NCBI GenBank assembly: GCA_027310625.1
Contig: DAIDAM010000010.1
Span: 1-47,313, forward strand
DNA: 47,313 bases
Direction: 5' to 3'
DNA from: a bacterium
GTDB taxonomy: Bacteria; Patescibacteriota; Minisyncoccia; UBA6257; 2-01-FULL-56-20
How positions within the stretch are numbered: position 1 is the stretch's first letter; every line of letters starts with the position of its first letter. Positions 18,943 to 28,672 of the stretch are shown in pieces. The position numbers were made by a program, and so were the translations under genes. The notes under the pieces are model-generated. The model saw only the letters and a list, made by a program, of their open reading frames with translations, did not search any database and had not been told where the DNA came from.

Positions 18943-19752
18943 ATGCCCGAGCTTCCGGAAGTCGAAACGATTGTTCGCGAGTTAAGAAAAAAATTATCCG
19001 GCAAAAAACTTTTGCGTCTGGAAATTTTTGACCGGCGTTTGAGGCGCTTGCGTTTGCCTTTGCCGCTGAAAATTTCCTCCGTGGACAGGCACGGGAAATA
19101 TATTGTCGTTCATACGAAGAAAGGGAAATTGCTTTTGCACCTGCGGATGACCGGGCGGCTGCGCTTCGCGAAAAAAGTTTCGCGTGCGCCGGAGGAAAAA
19201 CACGAACGGGCGAGATTTTATTTCGGCGGAGGTGTTATTTTAAAGTTTATTGACTCGCGGAGGTTCGGAACAATTGAGTGGTTCGACTTTACTCGCTACA
19301 AGTGGAAAACGGAAAAACTTCCCGAACTCGGACTTAACCCGATGAAGGGGGAATTTAACGCCGGGAGTTTGAAGGATGTTCTTCGTCTGCGGTCGCGCGC
19401 AATCAGGAGTTTGCTCTTGGACCAGAAAATCGTCGCTGGTCTCGGCACGATTTACGCCGACGAGGCGCTGTGGTACGCCAAAATTGCCCCGGGGCGCAAA
19501 AGCGATTCGCTGACGGACGCGGAAGTAAAGCGACTCGTCGCTTCCATAAAACGTGTTCTGCGCCTCGCGATAAAAAAAGGCGGCACTACATTCCGCGATT
19601 ACAGAAAAACCGGCGGCGACCCCGGCGGCTACCAGTTTTTCCGCAAGGTCTACGGGCGGGAAGGATTGCCTTGTTTCCGCTGCCGAGGCAAAATTAAGAG
19701 GATGAAAATCGGCGGACGCAGCGCGCACTTTTGTCCTGCCTGCCAGAAATGA
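18943..19752 (+). CDS. mutM: Formamidopyrimidine-DNA glycosylase
   Basis: MPELPEVETIVREL; C-terminal zinc finger. Confidence 0.96.
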   Translation: MPELPEVETIVRELRKKLSGKKLLRLEIFDRRLRRLRLPLPLKISSVDRHGKYIVVHTKKGKLLLHLRMTGRLRFAKKVSRAPEEKHERARFYFGGGVILKFIDSRRFGTIEWFDFTRYKWKTEKLPELGLNPMKGEFNAGSLKDVLRLRSRAIRSLLLDQKIVAGLGTIYADEALWYAKIAPGRKSDSLTDAEVKRLVASIKRVLRLAIKKGGTTFRDYRKTGGDPGGYQFFRKVYGREGLPCFRCRGKIKRMKIGGRSAHFCPACQK

Positions 19753-19776
19753 AGAATGACACTTGATACCTGACAC

Positions 19777-21471
19777 ATGACACATTCTACCAAATACATT
19801 TTCGTCGTCGGCGGAGTGATGTCGGGCGTCGGCAAAGGCATTACCGCCGCATCCATCGCAAAAATCATCCAGTCCCGCGGCATTGAAACGACCGCCGTGA
19901 AAATCGACCCCTACGTCAACGTTGACGCCGGCACGATGAACCCCACCGAACACGGTGAGGTTTTTGTTTTGGACGACGGCACGGAGTGCGACCAGGACAT
20001 GGGCAACTACGAGCGCTTTTTGAACAGGAGTTTGACAAAAACGAATTACATGACGACGGGCAGCATTTATCTTTCAGTGATACAAAAAGAAAGAAATTTG
20101 GAATACGGCGGCAGGCAGGTGGAAGTCGTGCCGCGGATACCGCTGGAAGTGATCGACCGCCTCGGGAAAGCCGCGACGAAAAATAAAGCGAAGGTTGTCA
20201 TCACAGAAATCGGCGGCACGGTCGGCGAATACGAAAACATTCTTTTTTTGGAAGCGGTGAGAATGCTCAAACTCAAAAAACCGGAGGACGTTGCCCTCGT
20301 TCTCGTAAGTTTTGTTCCCGCGCTCGGCGCCGGCGGAACGGAACTCAAAACAAAGCCGACGCAGCACGCGGTAAGAAGCTTGAACTCCGTCGGACTTCAT
20401 CCCGACTTCATCATGGCGCGGGCGCACATTCCGCTCGATAAAAAACGGAAGGAAAAATTGGAATTTATGTGCAGCATCGAGCAGGGCAACGTCGTTTCCG
20501 CGCCGAACGTGGAAAACATCTACGACGTGCCGCTCAATTTCGAAAAAGACGGCTTGGGCGAGAAAATTTTTAAAAAGCTGGGACTGAAATCAAGAATACG
20601 CGACATGAAGGACTGGAAAAAACTTTCCGGCGCGGCGAAAAACAGCAGGAAAGAAACGAAGATAGGCATCGTCGGCAAATATTTCGGCAGCGGCGATTTC
20701 ACGCTCACCGATTCCTACATTTCCGTCATCGAAGCCGTGAAACACGCCGCTTACGCGCTGAAAATGAAGCCGATTATCGAGTGGCTGGACTCGGAGGAAT
20801 TCTCCGCTCAAGGCGGAAAATCATTAAAAAAACTCTCCGGCTACGGCGGCATAATCGTTCCCGGCGGCTTCGGCGGCCGCGGCGTGGAAGGAAAAATCGC
20901 CGTTATTCGCCACTGCCGCGAAAATAAAATTCCTTACTTCGGGCTCTGCTACGGCATGCAGCTTGCCGTCGCCGAGTTCGCGCGGAACGCCGCCGGAATG
21001 AAAAAAGCGAACACGACGGAAATAAATCCCAAGACGCCGTTTCCGGTGATTGACATCCTTCCCGAACAGAAGAAAAATGTTGAGGAGAAAAATTACGGCG
21101 GGACGATGCGTCTCGGCGCCTACCCGGCGCTGTTGAAAAAAGGAACGATTGCGTACAGGGCATACGTTTCCGGTCACCGGTCGCTTGTCTCCGGTCGCAT
21201 ATCGGAGCGCCACCGCCACCGCTACGAAGTGAATCCCAAATACATCGAGCGGCTGGAAAAGAAAGGACTGGTTTTCTCCGGCGTTTCGCTGGACAGACGC
21301 CTGATGGAAATCGCCGAACTGCCGCGGTTCGACGCGGCTCACCGCAAGCGCGAGACGCATCCTTTTTTTCTCGGCACGCAGTTTCACCCGGAATTCAAAT
21401 CCCGCCCGCTTCATCCTCACCCGCTCTTTTCGGAGTTTATGAAAGCCGCCGCGAGAAGTAAAAAGAAATAA
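19777..21471 (+). CDS. pyrG: CTP synthase
   Basis: KYIFVVGGVMSGVGKGITAASI; FGLCYGMQLAVAEFARN. Confidence 0.97.
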   Translation: MTHSTKYIFVVGGVMSGVGKGITAASIAKIIQSRGIETTAVKIDPYVNVDAGTMNPTEHGEVFVLDDGTECDQDMGNYERFLNRSLTKTNYMTTGSIYLSVIQKERNLEYGGRQVEVVPRIPLEVIDRLGKAATKNKAKVVITEIGGTVGEYENILFLEAVRMLKLKKPEDVALVLVSFVPALGAGGTELKTKPTQHAVRSLNSVGLHPDFIMARAHIPLDKKRKEKLEFMCSIEQGNVVSAPNVENIYDVPLNFEKDGLGEKIFKKLGLKSRIRDMKDWKKLSGAAKNSRKETKIGIVGKYFGSGDFTLTDSYISVIEAVKHAAYALKMKPIIEWLDSEEFSAQGGKSLKKLSGYGGIIVPGGFGGRGVEGKIAVIRHCRENKIPYFGLCYGMQLAVAEFARNAAGMKKANTTEINPKTPFPVIDILPEQKKNVEEKNYGGTMRLGAYPALLKKGTIAYRAYVSGHRSLVSGRISERHRHRYEVNPKYIERLEKKGLVFSGVSLDRRLMEIAELPRFDAAHRKRETHPFFLGTQFHPEFKSRPLHPHPLFSEFMKAAARSKKK

Positions 21472-21472
21472 T

Positions 21473-21784
21473 ATGAAAAATCCTTTTGAAAAAGAGAAAC
21501 GGGAAAACCCGGAAGTTAAAGAGCTCTTTAGTTCTTTATATCATCATATAAGCCATTTTCTTTTGCTGTCTAGGATTGGTGAGCCCGGCATTGGACACTT
21601 GCGCAAAAGCAACGAAATTATTGATCAAATACTCCAAATTTCGAAAAACGATTCACTTGTTTCCGTTTTGCAAAGGTTAAAAAATGAAATTGGTAATATA
21701 AGTGTTAATTTAAAGCCGGACATCGACCTATTGACTCCCATAAACGAACTCGCGAGCGAAGCAAACAAACAAGAAAAATTTTAA
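21473..21784 (+). CDS. Hypothetical protein
   Basis: ORF tightly packed between pyrG and holA. Confidence 0.5.
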   Translation: MKNPFEKEKRENPEVKELFSSLYHHISHFLLLSRIGEPGIGHLRKSNEIIDQILQISKNDSLVSVLQRLKNEIGNISVNLKPDIDLLTPINELASEANKQEKF

Positions 21785-22639
21785 ATGATTATTTTCCTTC
21801 ACGGGCCGGACGAGTACCGGCGCCTGCAAAAGAAAAAAGAAATAACCGCGGAGTTCAGGAAAAAGCACGCCGTCGTCGGGGTAGACATCTTTGATTTGGA
21901 AAAGAAAGACGAAGTCGCAAGGTTCAAAGATTTCGTCGGCAGTCAGTCGCTCTTTGACACGAAGAAAATGGCCGTTTTGGAGAACGCTTTCTCGTCGGAA
22001 ATAAGCGATGCCGACAAAAAAGAACTCGCCGCCGGGCTGAAAGAGGTTGCAAAAAGCGACAGTACAACCGTTCTTATCTCTGAAAAGAACAAAACAAGCG
22101 AAGATTTTCCGTTTCTCTCGCGAAAGATTCACCCCCACATCAAAAGTGTTGGCGTGGGGGCGGGCGTGAAGTCGCAGGACTTTTCCTGGCTGACCGGCCC
22201 GAAATGGGAAACGTTTATTTCGGAAATCGCGAGAGAGAACGGCGTTGTGCTAAAGCACAACGCCGTGGAGTTCCTCGCCGAGGTTTATCAAAACGATACA
22301 TGGGGTTTAGCAACCGAATTGGAAAAAATCTCCGTGCTCAAAAACCCTTCGACGGGCTCAGAGCATGAAAGAACAATCGGTTTAGACGACTTGAGAAAAC
22401 TAGATTTAGAAATTAGTCAGGACTTCTTCGAGCTTTTGAAAAACTTGAAGAATTATGCTCTCGAAAACCGACTGGCGTCGCTCGAAAAACTTTTTTCGGC
22501 GAACGAGCCGATGCCGAAAGTTTTCAATATGATTGCCTACCAAATTCCCGACAAACTGCCGCAGCTCGCGAAGTACGACGTGCTCGTGAAATCGGGAAAA
22601 CTTGATTATGAAGAAGCGCTTGTGGACCTGATTGTTTGA
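21785..22639 (+). CDS. holA: DNA polymerase III delta subunit
   Basis: MIIFLHGPDEYRR...; HolA-like architecture. Confidence 0.7.
   Translation: MIIFLHGPDEYRRLQKKKEITAEFRKKHAVVGVDIFDLEKKDEVARFKDFVGSQSLFDTKKMAVLENAFSSEISDADKKELAAGLKEVAKSDSTTVLISEKNKTSEDFPFLSRKIHPHIKSVGVGAGVKSQDFSWLTGPKWETFISEIARENGVVLKHNAVEFLAEVYQNDTWGLATELEKISVLKNPSTGSEHERTIGLDDLRKLDLEISQDFFELLKNLKNYALENRLASLEKLFSANEPMPKVFNMIAYQIPDKLPQLAKYDVLVKSGKLDYEEALVDLIV
22132..22160. repeat. Short family-4-like palindrome inside holA
   Basis: CCCCCACATCAAAAGTGTTGGCGTGGGGG. Confidence 0.55.
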
Positions 22640-22721
22640 ACCATAGCTATGCATATTTTGAGTGTCACATCGTGGTATCATTAAACTGGTAACTCAGCCG
22701 ACCAACCTGACGGAGGTAACC

Positions 22722-22961
22722 ATGCCGCAATACGTTTTGGAGTTGCGCGCAGGATATCGGCTCAGAACCGAGCCGGACTCGCTGGAATTTGAAGCTGGAG
22801 ACGACGAGGAGGCGTTGGAGAAGGTGGCGGAAGCCATCGGCTCCGAACTGACTGACGGGAAGCTGAATGAAGAAGATTTCCTCGCTTTCGGCGCGGAGGC
22901 GCTAGTGAAAGACGGCACGGTGATATTTCTATCGCCGCTACCGAGAACCATCTGCCACTGA
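22722..22961 (+). CDS. Small orphan protein
   Basis: SD GGAGGTAACC then MPQYVLELRAGYRL. Confidence 0.6.
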   Translation: MPQYVLELRAGYRLRTEPDSLEFEAGDDEEALEKVAEAIGSELTDGKLNEEDFLAFGAEALVKDGTVIFLSPLPRTICH

Positions 22962-23056
22962 CGCTCGGGTGCAGCATTTCACTCGCTGCGCCCCTCACCC
23001 AAGTCCAGTACACAGCACAAGGGTAGTGAATTTAGGCGAGAGTAAAACGATAAAAC

Positions 23057-23095
23057 AAAGAACGCTATGACTAGTCATAGCGTTCTTTGTTTTTT
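23057..23095. terminator. Hairpin terminator AAAGAACGCTATGACTAGTCATAGCGTTCTTTGTTTTTT
   Basis: Perfect palindrome followed by T tract. Confidence 0.75.
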
Positions 23096-23163
23096 AAATC
23101 ACAGACAATTTTGTGAGTTACTATGATTACATCACAATTGTGATATAGTCATAGTAAGTGAAA

Positions 23164-23427
23164 TCACTTATTTTTTGCTGTTAGTTTGGCGAGGCGGGAC
23201 TTAAGGCGGGCGGCTTTATTTTTCTTGATGGCGCCGGTTTTGGCGGCTTTGTCGAGCGCCTTGTAGGCGGCGGCGAGTTTTGCCTGCGCTTCCTTTATGT
23301 TTTTCGCAGCCAGAAGTTTTTTGTAGATTTTAACCGCGCTCTTGTAGGCGTCTTTTCTTTTGATGTTCCTTTCGCGCCGGCGGACGCTCTGCCGCAGGGC
23401 TTTTTTGGCTGAAGATGTGATGGGCAT
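23164..23427 (-). CDS. rpsT: 30S ribosomal protein S20
   Basis: MPITSSAKKALRQSVRRRERN... Confidence 0.93.
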   Translation of the reverse strand: MPITSSAKKALRQSVRRRERNIKRKDAYKSAVKIYKKLLAAKNIKEAQAKLAAAYKALDKAAKTGAIKKNKAARLKSRLAKLTAKNK

Positions 23428-23603
23428 AAAAGTGGAAGTTAGTATAGCAGGGAATTTATGATTTACAAGCTTTTAAGGCTTACTTTCAAGAAAGATTTAA
23501 TGTAGATTTTACTTGAAATATTTTATGCGGCTGTTATAATTTTTGCTGAGCTTTTAAAAAGTGTTGTAAAAAAAGCTCAAATTCAGCTTCTAAACGTTAA
23601 CCC

Positions 23604-23632
23604 TTGACAGCTATCTTATAGCAATATATTAT
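23604..23632 (+). promoter_or_regulatory. Sigma70-like promoter TTGACA-N17-TATTAT
   Basis: Upstream of ORF 23730. Confidence 0.6.
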
Positions 23633-23729
23633 ATTCGTATAAAACTATTGATTTTGCTGTGTTAATACGATACAATATAGCATCATATAGTTTAAAAGGT
23701 CGTAAAAATTAAAGAAAAATTACAAACAA

Positions 23730-24134
23730 ATGCGACTCGATAAAAGTACGGTAACCGATGCAGTGAAAAGGACGATTGAATTACTTGAGGGCATACCAGA
23801 ATCAGAGCGCTCTATGAGCTTCCCTGTTGTCTTGTCTAAAATTCTTGAGGCGGGCGATAAAAAACCTGATCGTGCCTCGGAAGTGATGATGAAGACAGAG
23901 GCCGCAACAGAAGAGAACTTTTCAGGGCTAACTGGAGGGATAAGACTGCTTGTTCGAGAAGGGTTCTTTAAGGAAGGAAAAACGCAAAATGATATATTCG
24001 AAGAACTTAAACGACAGGGATATCATAGTCCGAAAACTTCTCTGCCTATAACGCTCAAAGGATTTATGCAAAAAAGAATCCTTACGCGGTTTAAAGGTGA
24101 TGATAAGCAATATCGTTATGTTGAAAAAAAATAA
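23730..24134 (+). CDS. Putative winged-helix DNA-binding protein
   Basis: ORF; FSGLTGGIRLLVREGFFKEGKTQNDIFEELKRQGYHSPKTSLPITLKGFMQKRIL. Confidence 0.5.
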   Translation: MRLDKSTVTDAVKRTIELLEGIPESERSMSFPVVLSKILEAGDKKPDRASEVMMKTEAATEENFSGLTGGIRLLVREGFFKEGKTQNDIFEELKRQGYHSPKTSLPITLKGFMQKRILTRFKGDDKQYRYVEKK

Positions 24135-24239
24135 CGATAATCTCGGCTTTAAAAAATCCAAGTTTGGTGCGTCGTCGAACACTGGACGTGGGTATGCTTC
24201 TGCAAAAGCAGGAGTAATAAAAAATAAAAACAATCAGAT

Positions 24240-24620
24240 ATGTCAATACAAAACCTTCTTGTTAAGAGTTCTGATATCGGAGAAACAGCAATGGAAAAGA
24301 TTTTGAAACCCTATATGCAGTTCGTAGATAACGGGGAAATTTCTTTTAACGGTTCTTTCTTCGATCTCGGGGCCAACGAGAGAATCGGTGTTGCTTTGCT
24401 GGCAAAAGATGCCTGGAGGTATATTCCTGGGAAGGAAAATTTGGCGGGCGGGATGAAGAATGAAGAACTCGAGAAATTAACCCTTCTTCGTGGTAATACT
24501 GTTCGCCCGATAGTTAAAGGTTTGCGTGATAAAGGATTGGTAAGGACAGATAAAGCAATTCATTATCCAACCGCTAAGCTTGTCATAGCACTCCACGCAA
24601 AACTATCAGGCAAAAAATGA
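24240..24620 (+). CDS. Hypothetical protein, possible HTH
   Basis: ORF; EELEKLTLLRGNTVRPIVKGLRDKGLV. Confidence 0.5.
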   Translation: MSIQNLLVKSSDIGETAMEKILKPYMQFVDNGEISFNGSFFDLGANERIGVALLAKDAWRYIPGKENLAGGMKNEELEKLTLLRGNTVRPIVKGLRDKGLVRTDKAIHYPTAKLVIALHAKLSGKK

Positions 24621-24738
24621 TAAGCAGCATGGAATAATTTTCGTCTCGAGCGAGCACTATTTCAAAGGAAAGCGCCCAGCTAGGAGGATATCACCTGCTG
24701 GGCACTTTGCTATTTAAGTATATCAAATCAAATAATTT

Positions 24739-24803
24739 ACACCTCCACGTCCTCCTCGCTTTCCTGGATACCGGCGATTTCGAGGAGGTCGATAGACCGT
24801 TAA
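24739..24803 (-). pseudogene. uvrB 3'-end remnant R1 (frameshifted)
   Basis: Minus strand encodes [19 protein letters not shown]. Confidence 0.8.
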
Positions 24804-25321
24804 GTCGGGGTCGGTAATCCCAACTTTTGTAACGGCAAATAATGAAAATAATACTGACACCCTACTGAAATAACGTAATCTAAGACATTTTTATATTCCG
24901 GTTTTCTAAACCAATCGTTCAAAATATAAATATATTCTACTTCGATATTGAGCGGCGCCATCAGTTTGGCGTATTGTTTCCTTTTGAAATCGCAGGTTTG
25001 TAGTTTTTCGTCCACAGAACCAGCGACTTTTTGGAATTTGATTTCAATTATGAAAAGAGTGTTATTTACAATGACATAAATTGCTTCATCAGGAAGTAAT
25101 TTTTTAGAAATATATTTCTTATAGTTAACGCCCTTGGATTCCAAATATTTGTAAAGAGAATTTTTCTTAAAACTCTTGGCGACTTCTTTGCCTTGATAAT
25201 AAATAGTGTTTCCCTTAACGCTATAACCGATTTTCCTTTTTAATAGAGATAGAATATCAACTCTTTTCTCGAACAAAATGCCGGTTTTCGTGTTGGCGCC
25301 ACCTTTACCTTTTTTAATCAT
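24800..25321 (-). CDS. Candidate PD-(D/E)XK restriction endonuclease
   Basis: PDEAIYVIVNNTLFIIEIKFQK motif; ATGA overlap with MTase. Confidence 0.65.
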   Translation of the reverse strand: MIKKGKGGANTKTGILFEKRVDILSLLKRKIGYSVKGNTIYYQGKEVAKSFKKNSLYKYLESKGVNYKKYISKKLLPDEAIYVIVNNTLFIIEIKFQKVAGSVDEKLQTCDFKRKQYAKLMAPLNIEVEYIYILNDWFRKPEYKNVLDYVISVGCQYYFHYLPLQKLGLPTPT

Positions 25322-26151
25322 GAAATTTTCAAATCCTCAAACCTTTTCATGGACAAATCCAAGAATTTTTTCTCGTTATCGATACCGACGAATTTGCGTT
25401 TATGCACAATTGCCGCAATACCAGTAGTAGAACTGCCAGTAAATGGATCTAGAATGATATCTCCTGCCTTTGTACTCGCCAAAACAACCCTTTTCAATAA
25501 ATCTAGAGGTTTTTGTGTAGGATGTTTCCCAAATTTTTTTTCCTCTTTCTTTGGTGTGCCAATTGACCAAACTGAACGCATTTGAAGTCCTGCTTTTTTT
25601 ATTTTATCTTCCGGCCAGCTTCCATCTTTCATTATTTTATAATTGAAAGTATGCTTTGATTTTTTTTCTTTGCGAGCCCAAATCAAAGTTTCGTGGCTAG
25701 CGGTAAAAAATCTACAACTTAAATTCGGCGCTGCATTCGGCTTGAACCAAGAAATATCGTTTAAGATGTGATAACCAAGAGATTGCAAGGCGTGACCGCA
25801 CTGATATATTGAATGATAAGTACCACTAACCCAAAGCGTTCCGTGCGGTTTCAAAACACGCCTACAGGTTTCAAGCCAACGATAGTGAAAATCATAATCA
25901 TCTTCAAACCCTTTGCTTATGTCCCAGATGCCCTTGTTGACGCTAACCATTCTGCCAGCATGGACGGTAAAACCGCCATTCGAGAGATTGTATGGCGGAT
26001 CAGCAAAAATCATGTCAATTGAACTTTCTGGAAATTGCTCGAGGATATTAATAGCGTCGCCGAAGTAAAGGACAAAATTACCATTTTTGTAGTATGGTTT
26101 TGTGTTTACTTTAGAAAGTATTTTAGGAGATGCTATAACAGGCGATGGCAT
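25318..26151 (-). CDS. DNA adenine methyltransferase, DpnA/M2.DpnII-like
   Basis: DMIFADPPYNLSNGG, HPTQKPLDLLKRVVLAST, LDPFTGSSTTGIAA. Confidence 0.88.
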   Translation of the reverse strand: MPSPVIASPKILSKVNTKPYYKNGNFVLYFGDAINILEQFPESSIDMIFADPPYNLSNGGFTVHAGRMVSVNKGIWDISKGFEDDYDFHYRWLETCRRVLKPHGTLWVSGTYHSIYQCGHALQSLGYHILNDISWFKPNAAPNLSCRFFTASHETLIWARKEKKSKHTFNYKIMKDGSWPEDKIKKAGLQMRSVWSIGTPKKEEKKFGKHPTQKPLDLLKRVVLASTKAGDIILDPFTGSSTTGIAAIVHKRKFVGIDNEKKFLDLSMKRFEDLKIS

Positions 26152-26196
26152 AAATTAATTTTATCCCCTTCCACCCCTATTTTCAAAGACATACCT

Positions 26197-26278
26197 ACAC
26201 CTCCACATCCTCCTCGCTTTCTTGAATGCCGGCGATTTCGAGCAAGTTAGCCACAGTGAGCGGGCGGCTGGCGGTTTG
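26197..26278 (-). pseudogene. uvrB 3'-end remnant R2
   Basis: Encodes [24 protein letters not shown]; 72 bp aligned to 26853-26924 with 4 mismatches. Confidence 0.9.
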
Positions 26279-26293
26279 GTTTATAGAGCAAAT

Positions 26294-26587
26294 TTAACTT
26301 TTTCTTTGTAGTCGTTTGTAGATTTTGTCACGTTTGTCGGCGGCGAGAAGCAAAATTACACGCGGAGCGTGAAATTTGAAACCGACACGATAATCCCTGA
26401 CAATGCGGAAAGAAAAAATGCCCTGAAGCGGAGCGTTTAACGGCTTTGTATGAAGCGAAGAATTGAAAGGGTCTTCTTGGAGAATTTCCAAAAGCTCGGC
26501 AAGTTTTTCCCGAACCTCAAGCGGCAGACGGCGAGCGTCTTTAATAAAATCCTTACCGTAGATTATTTCATTTTTTGGCACCGACAT
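26294..26587 (-). CDS. RelE/ParE-superfamily toxin
   Basis: KDFIKDARRLPLEVREKLAELLEIL...FRIVRDYRVGFKF. Confidence 0.8.
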   Translation of the reverse strand: MSVPKNEIIYGKDFIKDARRLPLEVREKLAELLEILQEDPFNSSLHTKPLNAPLQGIFSFRIVRDYRVGFKFHAPRVILLLAADKRDKIYKRLQRKS

Positions 26588-26792
26588 GCCGCAAGAACGA
26601 TTCTTTGCCGGAGAAGCGATGGAACGGTCCTTTTTCTCCCGCCCGAGAAAGCATTTTCTTCACAAAAGATGCTTTATATTCTCCTTCTTCGTCTTTAAGC
26701 GGAGAAAAAATAAATTTCTTCATTTCCCGCAAATCTTTTTTTAGCCCCTTTACTTCCTTGTCCAATTTTTTTACAAGCACTTGAGTGGTCAT
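26568..26792 (-). CDS. Cognate antitoxin
   Basis: Small ORF overlapping the toxin start by 20 bp. Confidence 0.65.
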   Translation of the reverse strand: MTTQVLVKKLDKEVKGLKKDLREMKKFIFSPLKDEEGEYKASFVKKMLSRAGEKGPFHRFSGKESFLRHVGAKK

Positions 26793-26834
26793 AAGTGTAA
26801 ACATACTACATCCGGTTTGTAAAAACAACATTAA

Positions 26835-28661
26835 TCATCTACTTAATGTCATATCCTCCTCGCTTTCCTGAATGCCGGCGATTTCGAGCAAGTTAGCCAC
26901 AGTGAGCGGGCGGTTGATGGTTTGCGGCGTGATACCGAATTTTTTGTTGTAGGCGAGCTGGATTTTGCGGCGGCGGTTGGTTTCGGCGACGGCTTTCCTG
27001 ATCGATCCCGTTATTTGGTCGGCGTAAAGAATAACCTGGCCGTTAGTGGAACGCGCTGCGCGTCCCGCCATTTGCATCAAGCTGCGTTTGTTTCGCAAGA
27101 ACCCTTCGCGGTCGGCGTTCAAAATCGCGATCAAGCTCACTTCCGGCAAGTCCAGTCCTTCGCGCAAAAGGTTGATGCCGACAAGCACGTCCACTTCGCC
27201 GCTCCGCAACTGGTGCAAAATTTTCGGGCGCTGGAGCGTTTTTATTTCCGAGTGAATGTATTGCGCGCGGATGCCTTTGGCGAGCAGAAATTCCGTCAGG
27301 TCTTCCGACTGCCGTTTGGTCAGAGTCAGCGCCAGCACGCGCTCGTTCCGCTCGGCGCGCTTTTTTATTTCTTCCAGCAGACTTTTTATCTGCGTCTCCG
27401 CCGGCTTGATGACGATTTCCGGGTCAATGACGCCCGTGGGACGGATGAGCTGTTCGACTATCTGCCCGCCGTCTTTTGCGTGATTCATTTCGCAATCGCC
27501 CGGCGTCGCCGAGACGTAAATCGTCCGCCCGATTTTTTCCTTGAACTCGGCGAAGCGGAGCGGGCGATTGTCCAGAGCCGACGGCAGACGGAAGCCGTGT
27601 TCAACGAGCGTCTGCTTGCGGCGTCTGTCGCCCGCGTACATTCCGTTCAGCTGGGGAACGCCGATATGCGATTCGTCAATGAAAAGTAAAAACGGCTTTT
27701 GAAAATAGTCAATTATCGTCATCGGCGGTTCGCCCTGCTCGCGGAAGGCGAGGTGGCGGGAATAATTTTCGATGCCGTTCACGTAGCCGTCTTTTTTGAG
27801 CCGCTCCATATCGAAGGAAACGCGCTTTTCCAGGCGCTCGGCTTCGGCGAATTTTCCCGCCGCCTGCAAATCTTCCACGCGTTCGGCGAGTTCCTTTTTG
27901 ATGTTCGCCATCGCGAGGCGCAGGCGGTCGCGCGGCGTCACCCAAAATTTGGAGGGAAAAATTTTCAGCGTTTGCAATTCTCCGCTTTTCACAATGTTTA
28001 ATATTGATTCCAGTTTCCGGTTGCGGAATTCGAGGAGAAATTTTTCTCCGGTTATCAAAACGAGCAGCAGTTCGTTTTTGTTCAGGGAAAACTGGCCGGC
28101 GAATTTCGGTTCGCCTTCCACCCGTTCGTACTGGAGGAAATTCAAGTGCCGTCCGACGTCGGCCGGGCTGATTTTCTGCCCGACGGCGAGCTCCAAGCTG
28201 ACGCGGTCGTATTCCGCCGGGTCGCCGACGCCATAAATGCAGGAAACGGAAGAAATTATAATCGCGTCGCGACGGTTCAAAACCGCCTGCAAAGCGGCGT
28301 GGCGGAGTTTGTCGATGTCTTTATTGATGCGCGCGTCTTTGGCGATATAGGTGTCGGTCGCCGGCAGGTAGGCCTCGGGCTGGTAGTAGTCGTAATAGGA
28401 AACGAAGTAGTGAACCGCGTTTTCGGGAAAAAAATTTTTGAACTCCTGATAGAGCTGGGCGGCGAGGATTTTATTCGGCGAAACAATAAGCGTCGGCAAA
28501 CCGGCGTTCTTGACGATGTTCGCCATCGTGAACGTTTTGCCGCTGCCGGTGACGCCCAAAAGCACCTGCTCTTCGAGCCCCTTTCGAAGCCCGTCGGTCA
28601 GTTTTTCAATGGCGGCCGGCTGGTCGCCCTTGGGATGAAAATTGGAAACGAGTTTGAACAT
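26835..28661 (-). CDS. uvrB: Excinuclease ABC subunit B
   Basis: [28 protein letters not shown]; ends [11 protein letters not shown]-type tail ([13 protein letters not shown]). Confidence 0.97.
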   Translation of the reverse strand: MFKLVSNFHPKGDQPAAIEKLTDGLRKGLEEQVLLGVTGSGKTFTMANIVKNAGLPTLIVSPNKILAAQLYQEFKNFFPENAVHYFVSYYDYYQPEAYLPATDTYIAKDARINKDIDKLRHAALQAVLNRRDAIIISSVSCIYGVGDPAEYDRVSLELAVGQKISPADVGRHLNFLQYERVEGEPKFAGQFSLNKNELLLVLITGEKFLLEFRNRKLESILNIVKSGELQTLKIFPSKFWVTPRDRLRLAMANIKKELAERVEDLQAAGKFAEAERLEKRVSFDMERLKKDGYVNGIENYSRHLAFREQGEPPMTIIDYFQKPFLLFIDESHIGVPQLNGMYAGDRRRKQTLVEHGFRLPSALDNRPLRFAEFKEKIGRTIYVSATPGDCEMNHAKDGGQIVEQLIRPTGVIDPEIVIKPAETQIKSLLEEIKKRAERNERVLALTLTKRQSEDLTEFLLAKGIRAQYIHSEIKTLQRPKILHQLRSGEVDVLVGINLLREGLDLPEVSLIAILNADREGFLRNKRSLMQMAGRAARSTNGQVILYADQITGSIRKAVAETNRRRKIQLAYNKKFGITPQTINRPLTVANLLEIAGIQESEEDMTLSR

Positions 28662-28672
28662 TTTAGTTAGTC

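Noticed and set aside
24739-26924. Integrase-mediated genomic island at uvrB
   Set aside because: No integrase, transposase or recombinase ORF is encoded between the repeats; only TA and R-M genes are present.
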